Source of the DNA: Pseudomonas sp. GM79
Lineage (GTDB): Bacteria; Pseudomonadota; Gammaproteobacteria; Pseudomonadales; Pseudomonadaceae
Length of the DNA stretch: 64,000 bases
Direction of reading: 5' to 3'
Assembly (NCBI RefSeq): GCF_000282495.1
Contig: NZ_AKJE01000108.1
Coordinates: 62,001 to 126,000, forward strand
A model generated the notes under the pieces. That model made no database searches. It was not told the DNA's origin and saw nothing but the letters and a program-made list of their open reading frames with translations. The position numbers and the translations under genes are program-made. Position 1 is the first letter of the stretch, and every line of letters starts with the position of its first letter. Shown here in pieces: positions 1 through 7,699 of this stretch.

Positions 1-479
1 TCTGCGGGCCACTGGGCACGTTCTTCCTGCGCGAAGACAGCAGTAAGCCCATTATCCTCGTTGCCAGTGGTACCGGTTACGCACCCATTCGCTCGATGCT
101 CCAATATGCCTTCGAGGCAATGCCAAACCGCGACATCCATCTCTATTGGGGCGGGCGAACCAGAGCGGATCTGTATTTGGCTGATGAGCCTGCGCAGTGG
201 GATGCTCAGCACGAACGTTTCCACTTCATTCCGGTTCTGTCCGATCCAGCTCCGCGAGATGCCTGGCAGGGGCGAACCGGCTTTGTTCATCAGGCGGTTA
301 TGGCCGACTACCCTGATCTGTCATCCATGCAGGTTTATGCTTGTGGGGCGCCGATCATGGTCAATTCCGCCCGCCGCGATTTCGTTGAAACTTGTGGCCT
401 GCCAGCCGACGAGTTCTTTGCAGACTTGTTTCTCACGCAAGCCGATTTTGTCGAGAATGAAAGCGTCGCGGCAAGCTGA
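1..479 (+). CDS. FAD/NAD(P)H oxidoreductase, C-terminal part (oxygenase reductase family)
   Basis: The reading frame is already open at position 3, so the 5' end lies outside the window; about 158 C-terminal residues are present and the stop is at 477-479. The visible part reads GPLGTFFLRE, then VASGTGYAPIRSML, the nucleotide-binding motif of the ferredoxin-NADP reductase fold, then YWGGR and YACGAP, the late NAD(P)-binding motifs typical of phenol hydroxylase reductase and CDP-6-deoxy-glucoseen reductase type proteins. Such proteins pass electrons from NAD(P)H through FAD, often with an N-terminal 2Fe-2S domain, to a mono- or dioxygenase. Its partner oxygenase is probably upstream, off the window. 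A VOC gene follows 41 bp downstream, so both may belong to one catabolic operon. Confidence 0.85.
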   Translation, partial: CGPLGTFFLREDSSKPIILVASGTGYAPIRSMLQYAFEAMPNRDIHLYWGGRTRADLYLADEPAQWDAQHERFHFIPVLSDPAPRDAWQGRTGFVHQAVMADYPDLSSMQVYACGAPIMVNSARRDFVETCGLPADEFFADLFLTQADFVENESVAAS

Positions 480-520
480 GACCGCCTTCCAATCATTACA
501 ACAACAGCCGAGGAAATGTC

Positions 521-997
521 ATGAACGCAAACGCAGAGACGCCAACCTGGGAAAAGAGATCGGTGGCCAATCCGGTCATCAAATCGATGCTTCTAACCCA
601 TGGCACAGCTGAAAGTTACGATATTGAAAAGAGCCGTCAGTTTTACGAAGAATTTCTTGGGCTGAGCTGCGTCAGAATCTCGCCCGAAAGCGTCATTTTT
701 ACTATCGGCGTACGGTTTCACGTAGTCGTGCTCGCACTTGGTGAAGAAATTCGCCCAATGGGCTTGGCCAATCACTGGGGTATTCAGGTTGAAACCAAGG
801 AGGAGGTCGATCATGCCTATCGTGCCTGTCTCGAGCTGAAGGACAAGTACGGAATCCGGGAGACTGTTGAGCCCATGGAACAGGTGTGGGGCGCCTATAG
901 TTTCTTCTTCCAGGATCTCGATCATAACTGGTGGGAAATCGAATACTACCCTGGCAATCTGACCGATGATTTCTTCGCCTTCGGCGATATGGTCTGA
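521..997 (+). CDS. VOC (glyoxalase/extradiol dioxygenase) superfamily protein
   Basis: The 158-residue protein has the VOC beta-alpha-beta-beta-beta pattern. Plausible metal ligands are His27 (in LLTHGT), His85 (in ANHWGIQVET) and Glu139 (in HNWWEIEYY), the two-His-one-carboxylate arrangement of VOC metalloenzymes, which include extradiol ring-cleavage dioxygenases, glyoxalases and isomerases. The start has a GAGGAAA ribosome site. It lies 41 bp after an oxygenase-reductase gene and is probably co-transcribed with it. Ring cleavage is possible but not shown by sequence alone. Confidence 0.8.
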   Translation: MNANAETPTWEKRSVANPVIKSMLLTHGTAESYDIEKSRQFYEEFLGLSCVRISPESVIFTIGVRFHVVVLALGEEIRPMGLANHWGIQVETKEEVDHAYRACLELKDKYGIRETVEPMEQVWGAYSFFFQDLDHNWWEIEYYPGNLTDDFFAFGDMV

Positions 998-1082
998 CGC
1001 ATTGTTGAGAGCGATGGGTGTCGACCAAATGATGCATAAGTGGTCGCGCCCAGCGCAGGGGCAGTGCGTATTTTCTTTTGTG

Positions 1083-1446
1083 ATGCGGCTTGCAGGCCTC
1101 TTATGGGGACTCCTGAGTAGCGACCGTATTCTGTTCCTCTCCACGTTCTTGATACGTTACTGCTGGAGTCGTCACCGTTACTGGTGCTGCTGCGATTCTG
1201 GCAATCGTTGCATCAGGCCTCGTCCCTTATGATGCCTGTTTTGATTCTGATGAATCGGCGGCCATCACCTGCCTTATCCTCAATCCAGATTTTTTGCTTT
1301 CAGGCTTGGGGTTGTTGACCCGATTTCGGGGCGACGGGGACTACTCCCGTATTGATTTTTTGGGCTTGCAGCTTCGATTCTTGATGATCGGCGTTAGTAT
1401 CACACGCAGTCGCGCAGATAGGGTTCTGAACAGGTTTGTGAGCTGA
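1083..1446 (+). pseudogene. Possible frameshifted small membrane protein gene
   Basis: The stretch between the VOC gene and the amidohydrolase (998-1535) has no intact gene, but from 1153 a frame without a start codon stays open to a stop at 1444-1446. It reads like protein: a hydrophobic helix around GAAAILAIVASGLVPYDA, then CLILNPDFLLSG and ending ITRSRADRVLNRFVS. The preceding frame from an ATG at 1083 reads MRLAGLLWGLLSSDR and then FLSTFL; one extra base near 1146-1152 would join the two into about 120 residues with two membrane helices. I do not recognise the family, and no convincing ribosome site precedes 1083. It could be a decayed gene or a chance open frame. Confidence 0.4.
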
Positions 1447-1535
1447 GGTAAGGGGGCAACGCCAAGACCTTTTGCCTGGTTCCGGCGCTGCCTCCCATTA
1501 TCGATTAAGCCTCCCGCTCAAGCTTCGTTATGGCC

Positions 1536-2912
1536 CTACACAAACGGCCAGCGTGAAGGAACTTTATGGCCAGAGCGTGCGACGAGTTGCTCTGCCGCAG
1601 CGCGAAGATCATTGATGAGTTTGTCTTCGGAGATGAAGGTCGGCGATCCGTTCTCGATCTTGATCTGGCCATCGACAATCACTGTTTCAACGCTACGACC
1701 ATCGGCGTTGTACACCAACGAATTGATTGGATTGATGAGTGGTTGCCACTCCAGTGAGTTGGTATTGAGTATGACAATGTCGGCTTTTTTTCCTACTTCA
1801 AGGGAGCCAATTTCGTGATCAAGGCCTATTGCCTTGGCGCCCTGGATGGTTGCCATTTCAAGAGCGGTTTCCGCATGGATCATTGCAGTGCTTTCGCGCG
1901 CATCCTTATAAATGCCGGCTGTCAGACACATCACGCGCATCATATCCACCGAGCCGAAATCGGCACTGTCGGTCCCCAAACCTACCACCACGCCCTGTTT
2001 GAGCATCTCGGGTAATTTGCCATGTTGGGTTGTGCCATAACCGCAGCGTAGAGATGTTGTCGGGCACATGACCACACGGGTTTCCGTGCGCGCAAGAATA
2101 TCGATTTCCGCCTGATCCAGCAAAATGCCATGACCCAACACCACATTGGGGCCAACAACACCAAGCTTCTCAAGATACTGGATGGGCCGCATATTGTGGT
2201 CGCGCAAAGCCCTCTGGATATGGCGTGGTCGTGCAGACTGGTGGAAGGTCATTCCGACGCCATAATCGTCGGCTATCTTTTTTGCCGCCGTGGCGAATTC
2301 AGGCGAGCAGTCTGAAGATGCATAGGCCAACATCACCCAGGCGCTGACTCGACCGTCGCAACGACCGTGATAGGTTTTGATGATCTTCTTGAGTTCTGCG
2401 AGCGCATCAGGCGTGGACTGGACGTTGATATGGATTTCATTCGCGGTATCGGTGACGTTGCGTCCCATGATGACTCGTGCACCAGCCGCTTCATATGCCT
2501 GAAAGGCTGTTTCATGTCGTTGCGAATCGCTGGGGTTCAGGACTGTGGTGGTGCCATTCTTGAGATGTTCGGTCAGGCTGGCCAGCGTAGCGATGTATTC
2601 CTCATCTTCAGACATCACATTGCGCACCGCGCAGGATTCTTCGACATAGGTGGATGTTAATTCGTCGAGAAACAATCCACGCATGATCTGCGGATATAAA
2701 TGGTCATGCGCATTAACAAAACCGGGCGTTACGATCCTGCCGCGAGCATCGATGACCCGATCCGCGGTGACGTCGGCCAACTCGGCTTTCGTTCCCACTC
2801 GCGTGATTCGGCTCCCCTCTATAAGGATGGATCCTCCACGAATAATGCGGCGTTGGGGATCCATCGTGAATAGGTAGTCAGCATTGTCTATCTTGATTGA
2901 GCGCGTAGGCAT
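1536..2912 (-). CDS. Amidohydrolase / TRZ-ATZ-type deaminase or chlorohydrolase
   Basis: The 458-residue protein belongs to the metal-dependent amidohydrolase superfamily, in the subgroup with guanine deaminase, MTA/SAH deaminase and the triazine hydrolases. Visible elements are the HxH metal motif in VNAHDHLYPQ (about residues 68-70), a His in MTFHQS, a His in VVLGHG, and the Asp metal ligand in GLGTDSADFGS. The C-terminus returns to the composite beta domain (KKADIVILN). It would hydrolyse an amino- or other-substituted heterocycle or guanidine-like group in the cytoplasm. It is transcribed from the same strand as the Crp-like regulator just upstream (gap 120 bp). The substrate cannot be deduced. 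Confidence 0.85.
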   Translation of the reverse strand: MPTRSIKIDNADYLFTMDPQRRIIRGGSILIEGSRITRVGTKAELADVTADRVIDARGRIVTPGFVNAHDHLYPQIMRGLFLDELTSTYVEESCAVRNVMSEDEEYIATLASLTEHLKNGTTTVLNPSDSQRHETAFQAYEAAGARVIMGRNVTDTANEIHINVQSTPDALAELKKIIKTYHGRCDGRVSAWVMLAYASSDCSPEFATAAKKIADDYGVGMTFHQSARPRHIQRALRDHNMRPIQYLEKLGVVGPNVVLGHGILLDQAEIDILARTETRVVMCPTTSLRCGYGTTQHGKLPEMLKQGVVVGLGTDSADFGSVDMMRVMCLTAGIYKDARESTAMIHAETALEMATIQGAKAIGLDHEIGSLEVGKKADIVILNTNSLEWQPLINPINSLVYNADGRSVETVIVDGQIKIENGSPTFISEDKLINDLRAAAEQLVARSGHKVPSRWPFV

Positions 2913-3032
2913 GTGATGATCCTCACTTTGAGAGGCGTTCCCGCGGGGTGAAGCCTGGGTAACACCGGGTCGACAAACCGAAAGGCGGTGGATTGCATTG
3001 GATTGCTACCATCATCACCCTTCGGGTAGGTG

Positions 3033-3728
3033 TCATCCTCGTGGCTGCGTGTCTGTCCTGTCTGCATATGACTTTACTATCGGCCGACCCGGCTTCGACT
3101 CACCGTGCTCGAGGGTAAGCCGGTTTAGCGACTCCTGATCAATGACCAGGATACGAGAACGCTCGAGTCGAATGACCTGCATTTCCTGCAGTCTATGCAA
3201 GGCTGAGGCGACAGTGACGCGTGTTTTTCCGGCGATCTGCGCCAGTCTTTCCTGACTGAGGGGGATGGTGCCGTTGTGATCGCTGTGCTCCATCAGGATT
3301 ATCGCAATGAGAGTGAGGGAGTCGCTGAATGCAATCCGTTCAAGCTCTCTCAAAAGAAGCGATGTGTTTTCTGCACTGTGTTGCATGAGCTCCAGGATCA
3401 GTGATGGATCACGGTTGACTGCTGCAATGATGCTTGACCCTGAAATATAGCCGATCGTGCACTTGGTCAGCGCGACAGCAACGAGGTTTGTCGTGATGCT
3501 GATCCCGCCCAAGGCCGATTGTTCGCCAAAAAGGCAACCAGTGTGCAACACCATCAGCGAGCGTACTCGGCCGTCCGGCGAGAGCATAACCACTTGAACT
3601 GATCCTTCGATGATGCCTAAGGCATGATCTTTTTCAGGCAAGACTATCTGGCGATCGGGTCGATATTGTTTCACGGTGTCAATTGAGAACCGGTCGAGCC
3701 ATTGCGACTTGAGCGGGTAAGTGTGCAT
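3033..3728 (-). CDS. Crp/Fnr-family transcriptional regulator (copy 1)
   Basis: Starting at MHTYPLKSQW gives 231 residues; this ATG (3726-3728) has AGGAAAA upstream, whereas the longer open frame to 3830 has no ribosome site. The N-terminal half is a cyclic-nucleotide-binding-like beta barrel (LHTGCLFGEQSALGG), followed by a dimer helix (MQHSAENTSLLLRELERIA) and a C-terminal winged helix with recognition helix near AGKTRVTVASALHRL. It is paralogous to the second regulator at 4796-5488. It is divergent from the SDR gene and close to the amidohydrolase, so it probably controls one or both. No iron-binding cysteine cluster like that of Fnr is seen; the effector is unknown. Confidence 0.85.
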   Translation of the reverse strand: MHTYPLKSQWLDRFSIDTVKQYRPDRQIVLPEKDHALGIIEGSVQVVMLSPDGRVRSLMVLHTGCLFGEQSALGGISITTNLVAVALTKCTIGYISGSSIIAAVNRDPSLILELMQHSAENTSLLLRELERIAFSDSLTLIAIILMEHSDHNGTIPLSQERLAQIAGKTRVTVASALHRLQEMQVIRLERSRILVIDQESLNRLTLEHGESKPGRPIVKSYADRTDTQPRG

Positions 3729-3756
3729 GGGTCGTTTTCCTGCGCGAGGGACGTAA

Positions 3757-3785
3757 TTGACAAAATTAATTTTCGCACATAAATT
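3757..3785 (+). promoter_or_regulatory. Candidate sigma70 promoter for the SDR-regulator-hyuAB unit
   Basis: A perfect -35 box TTGACA (3757-3762) is followed after 17 bp by TAAATT (3780-3785), four of six matches to the -10 consensus. AATTGACA occurs a second time at 3783-3790, giving a direct repeat in the divergent control region between the Crp-like gene and the SDR gene. The second copy could belong to a regulator site. Confidence 0.35.
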
Positions 3786-3876
3786 GACAGGGTAGTAAAT
3801 ATTGTTCATGTTGAGACGTGCGTAAATCATGGGTCAACGCTACGCCACATTAAATAAAAATAAAAAGGTGAATGTG

Positions 3877-4803
3877 ATGGAATCGAATGCAGTGTTCGGA
3901 ACCAGTTCGACAGCGGCAGATGTCGTGCGTGGTCGTGACCTTTCGGGCGTTGTTGCGATTGTCACGGGTGGTGCCGCAGGCATCGGCATTGAAACAGTAA
4001 GGGCCTTGGCCAGTGTGGGCGCTGACGTGATGATCGCCGTGCGCAATCCAGCGACAGGTGAGTTCGCAGCAGCGACCATCAATTCGGAGTTAGGTCGGGC
4101 AGCAGTCAGTACCGGGCTCCTCGATCTGGCAGATCTGGCGTCCGTTCGTGCTTTCGCATCCGCTTGGGGCGACCGCCCGTTGAATCTTCTAATCAACAAT
4201 GCAGGGATTATGGCGGGGCCGTTGGCGCGGACAGCGGACGGCTTTGAAGTTAACGTCGGGATCAATCATCTCGGTCATTTTCTGCTGTTCCAGCTGCTGC
4301 GTCCCAATCTTGAGCTTGGAGCGCCTTCACGAGTCATTCAACTCTCGTCGGGCGCGCATTTGCGTTGGCCGTTTGACTTCGATGACTGGAATTTCCTGTC
4401 CCAACCCTATGATCCGACGGCAGCCTACGGGCGTAGCAAGACAGCGACGGCCCTGGCGGCCGTTGCTATCAGCGATCGCTACGAATCTCGTGGTATCAAC
4501 TCCTATTCGGTGATGCCAGGTGTCATCCGAACCGGCTTGTTCAAAGATATGGATGAAAAAGCTGAAGCGGAGTTGATGGCGCGCGTGGGATCAATGCTAA
4601 AGACCCCACAACAAGGCGCCGCGACGACGGTCTGGGCGGCGCTTGCGCCGGAGCTCGAAGGGCGCGGCGGACTTTATCTTGAAAATTGTGCTATCGCTGG
4701 CACTCCAACGTTTTCGCCGCCGTCTGGCGTTGGAACGCATGCGCAGGATCTCGATGCGGCGCAACGGCTTTGGGCGATATCGAGCGAGGCAGTCCATGGC
4801 TAA
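3877..4803 (+). CDS. Short-chain dehydrogenase/reductase, retinol-dehydrogenase-like
   Basis: The protein is 308 residues from MESNAVFG, chosen because AAGGTG lies just upstream; an ATG at 3829 would add 16 residues but has no ribosome site. It is a classical/extended SDR: VTGGAAGIG cofactor motif near residue 30, NNAGIM, catalytic Ser in QLSSGAH, and YGRSK with the catalytic Tyr and Lys. It should oxidise an alcohol or reduce a ketone with NAD(P). Its stop overlaps the start of the following Crp-like regulator by eight bases, so the two are translationally coupled. Confidence 0.85.
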   Translation: MESNAVFGTSSTAADVVRGRDLSGVVAIVTGGAAGIGIETVRALASVGADVMIAVRNPATGEFAAATINSELGRAAVSTGLLDLADLASVRAFASAWGDRPLNLLINNAGIMAGPLARTADGFEVNVGINHLGHFLLFQLLRPNLELGAPSRVIQLSSGAHLRWPFDFDDWNFLSQPYDPTAAYGRSKTATALAAVAISDRYESRGINSYSVMPGVIRTGLFKDMDEKAEAELMARVGSMLKTPQQGAATTVWAALAPELEGRGGLYLENCAIAGTPTFSPPSGVGTHAQDLDAAQRLWAISSEAVHG

Positions 4804-5488
4804 TCCGGCGCGTTGGTCTGAGGAAATGGTGACGTCTGTCGTGGATGGACATGGCAATGAGGGGGTGGTTTCTCCCGAACGGCTGCGCCAGATCCCGATT
4901 GCCTGTCGGCATGAGGTCGCAGAAGGTACGCCGATCCCAACCATAGGTAAGGATGGCGAGTCAGTCATCATCATTATCCTTGAGGGGGGCGCCCGTTCAA
5001 TCTTGCGCGGTCGTGATGGACGCGAGCATCTTCTGGGATTTCTCGGACCGGGCAGTCTTATCGGTGAACAAATAGCTATTGGGCGCACCCGGTTTGACAG
5101 CGACCTGGTCTGTATAGCGGACTCCAATTGTATCGTTGGCGAGATATCTCCTTCCAGTCTCATGGCTGCGATACGCGCCCATCCGGACCTGATACCGGCA
5201 CTTTTGCACGTTATCAGCCGCAAGACCGCGACCTTGTTGCGTGACATCGAGCGTGGTGCTTTTGCTACCAGTGCGGCACAAACCGCTGCGCTTCTGCTCA
5301 AGCTTGCTGACGACAACGGCTATGTTCACGTCAGTCAGGCGCGTTTGGCGCAATTCGCGGGCAAGACTCGGATGACCATCAGCACGCAACTCAGGCGATT
5401 GGCACGGCGCGGAACCATCGCCCAGGAACGTGCCTGTATACGCTTGGTTGATTCGGCATTTCTCGAAAAAGTGAGCGACCAGCGATGA
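4796..5488 (+). CDS. Crp/Fnr-family transcriptional regulator (copy 2)
   Basis: The start MANPARW at 4796 lies inside the end of the SDR gene and is preceded by GAGG; the protein is then 230 residues. It has a cNMP-binding-like barrel (LGFLGPGSLIGEQIAIG), dimerisation helix (LLHVISRKTATLLRDIERGAF) and a winged helix with AGKTRMTISTQLRRLARRG. The DNA-binding helix closely parallels the copy at 3033-3728, suggesting a duplication around the SDR gene. Its position inside the SDR-hyuAB unit suggests that it regulates this cluster. Confidence 0.85.
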   Translation: MANPARWSEEMVTSVVDGHGNEGVVSPERLRQIPIACRHEVAEGTPIPTIGKDGESVIIIILEGGARSILRGRDGREHLLGFLGPGSLIGEQIAIGRTRFDSDLVCIADSNCIVGEISPSSLMAAIRAHPDLIPALLHVISRKTATLLRDIERGAFATSAAQTAALLLKLADDNGYVHVSQARLAQFAGKTRMTISTQLRRLARRGTIAQERACIRLVDSAFLEKVSDQR

Positions 5489-5639
5489 TCATGGCATTTT
5501 CGAAACTACAACAAATCATATGCAGATGCCGGGCGGGATCGCGTATGGGCTCGAGTCTAAATAGTCTGTGCGCGGGGCTTCTCGCGTGCCTGTCGGCCAG
5601 CGCGACAAGTGCTCGCCATAACAATAAGGGAGAAGCGAA

Positions 5640-7688
5640 ATGAGTTATATATTGGCCGCCGACACGGGGGGAACATTTACCGATCTGGCTGCTTACGACA
5701 GCGAGAGCGGCCGTGTCATCTACACCAAGAGCCTCACCAATTATGGTGATCTCGTGGAAGGGCTGATGAGCTGCGTGACGAAGGCCGGAATTGATCTTGC
5801 CAAGGCCGAAACTGTTAAATTCGGTACGACCTTGGTGATCAACACGTTTGTACAACGTAACGGTGCCAAGACTGCCCTGGTGACGACCAAGGGCTTTCGT
5901 GATGTCATGGAGCTGGGCCGGGGCAACAGACCGGTTCCTTTCGACCTGCGTTTTGCACGCGAAGCGTCTTTGATCGGGCGAGATCTGCGGTTCGGCATCG
6001 ACGAGCGCATGTCGGCTGCAGGTGAGATCCTGCAACCGCTTGACCTGGTGGAGCTGGAAAGCCTCGCGACGTGTCTGCGCGAGCTCGGCGTCGAATCGGT
6101 TGCCGTATCCTTTCTCAACTCCTACATCAATGACGAGCACGAACGCATTGCCGTCGAGCAATTGCGCAAGTTTCTCCCCGACGTCTATGTCAGCGCCGGT
6201 ACCGAATTGAGCCGCGAGTGGTACGAGTACGAGCGAACCTCTACCGTTGTGGCCAATGCTTATGTTGGGCCAAAGCTCGAAGACTATGTCGAGCGTCTGA
6301 ATGAGCGACTGTCATTGGAAGGCTTCAAAGATAGCTTCTTCCTGATGGCATCGAACGGTGGTGTTTTCTCGGCCGAGCGAGCTCAGCAGCAGCCGGTGAT
6401 GCTCGTCGAGTCGGGGCCGGTCGGAGGATGCATCGGTGCGGGTGTATACGCCGAGGCTTTGGGTCTGGAAAGGGTCATCGCGTTTGACATGGGAGGGACC
6501 ACCGCGAAGTGTGCTCTGCTCGAAAATGGCCGCTTTGAGGTCAAGTCACCGTATTACGTGGGTGGTTATGAGCGAGGATTTCCGGTCCGTGGCGGTGTTC
6601 TGGACATCGTAGAAGTGGGTACCGGCGGTGGTTCGATTGCGTCTGTCGATCGCCATGGCGGTATGCATGTCGGTCCACGCAGCGCCGGCTCTACCCCGGG
6701 GCCAGTTTGCTATGGCCGCGGCGGTGTCGAGCCGACGATAACTGACGCCAATCTGGTGCTCGGTCGAATTGCCGCATCGTCGTTCCTGGGTGGCGAGATG
6801 ACGCTCGACGAGGCGGGAGCGCGAAGTGCGATTGAGAAAGTCGCCACCGCACTGGGTTTTTCCGGCGACGCCGGAACGGATGAAACCGCACAAGGCATAT
6901 TGTCTCTAGGGGCGCTGACGATGGCGTCTGCAATCAAGCAGATTACCGTCGAGCGGGGTATCGATCCGCGCGACCTGTCGATGATCGCCTTTGGCGGGGG
7001 TGGGCCACTGCATACCGCCGCTCTTGCTCGGGAGTTGGGTGTACCGCACCTGATCATTCCGCCGGAGCCAGGCAATTTCTCCGCACTGGGCATGATCCTC
7101 GCCGACGCTCGTGTCGATGACACGCGCACCTTCCTCAAATCTCTGGATCAAGACGCCGTTCCTTTGTTCACTGCAGGTTTCGAGGAAATGGAACAACGGG
7201 TCGGTGGCGAGATGGCGCGTGATCTTGGCGTCTCCAGTATCCGCTTCGAACGTCAGGTCGAGCTTAGCTTCAAAGGGCAGAAGCACACCGTGCGCGTTCC
7301 GGTGGGTACCGATCCCGATACGGCAAGCGTTCGCGAGACGTTCGAGACGATCTATAAACGCCGCTATGGCCACGTCGAGGTCAACTCGCCGATACAGATC
7401 GTCAACCTGGTTCTGACGGCGGCTGCGACGATCAAGCGTCCTCGACTCGAGGAGCTCAGTCCGTCGGTCGGGGAGGGCAATTCCAATCCGAGTGGCGAAA
7501 GGTCGGTGTATTTCGCCGAACGCGGTGGGCGCATCAGCACGCCAATTTATCAGCGTCGAAATCTTCAGCTTGGGTTCTCTGCCACTGGTCCCGCGATCAT
7601 CGAAGAATATGGCTCAACCACCGTCGTTGGTCCCGATGACCGATTTGAGGTTGGTCAGCTCGGTGAAATCCATATCCGTTTCAATTGA
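5640..7688 (+). CDS. hyuA: Hydantoinase/oxoprolinase subunit A family protein (HyuA)
   Basis: The 682-residue length is normal for the family. The actin-like ATPase fold is seen in AADTGGTFTD near residue 10 and AFDMGGTTAKC near residue 285, with VESGPVGGCIGAG and AFGGGGPLH as further conserved blocks. HyuA proteins hydrolyse ATP and, with HyuB, open cyclic amides such as hydantoins, 5-oxoproline or caprolactam; related complexes carboxylate ketones. AGGGAGA precedes the ATG. hyuB starts 11 bp after the stop, so both are co-translated. Which ring the pair opens is unknown. The nearby amidohydrolase and FAH-family genes suggest a role in breaking a cyclic catabolic intermediate. Confidence 0.9.
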   Translation: MSYILAADTGGTFTDLAAYDSESGRVIYTKSLTNYGDLVEGLMSCVTKAGIDLAKAETVKFGTTLVINTFVQRNGAKTALVTTKGFRDVMELGRGNRPVPFDLRFAREASLIGRDLRFGIDERMSAAGEILQPLDLVELESLATCLRELGVESVAVSFLNSYINDEHERIAVEQLRKFLPDVYVSAGTELSREWYEYERTSTVVANAYVGPKLEDYVERLNERLSLEGFKDSFFLMASNGGVFSAERAQQQPVMLVESGPVGGCIGAGVYAEALGLERVIAFDMGGTTAKCALLENGRFEVKSPYYVGGYERGFPVRGGVLDIVEVGTGGGSIASVDRHGGMHVGPRSAGSTPGPVCYGRGGVEPTITDANLVLGRIAASSFLGGEMTLDEAGARSAIEKVATALGFSGDAGTDETAQGILSLGALTMASAIKQITVERGIDPRDLSMIAFGGGGPLHTAALARELGVPHLIIPPEPGNFSALGMILADARVDDTRTFLKSLDQDAVPLFTAGFEEMEQRVGGEMARDLGVSSIRFERQVELSFKGQKHTVRVPVGTDPDTASVRETFETIYKRRYGHVEVNSPIQIVNLVLTAAATIKRPRLEELSPSVGEGNSNPSGERSVYFAERGGRISTPIYQRRNLQLGFSATGPAIIEEYGSTTVVGPDDRFEVGQLGEIHIRFN

Positions 7689-7699
7689 AGGAGCCCACT

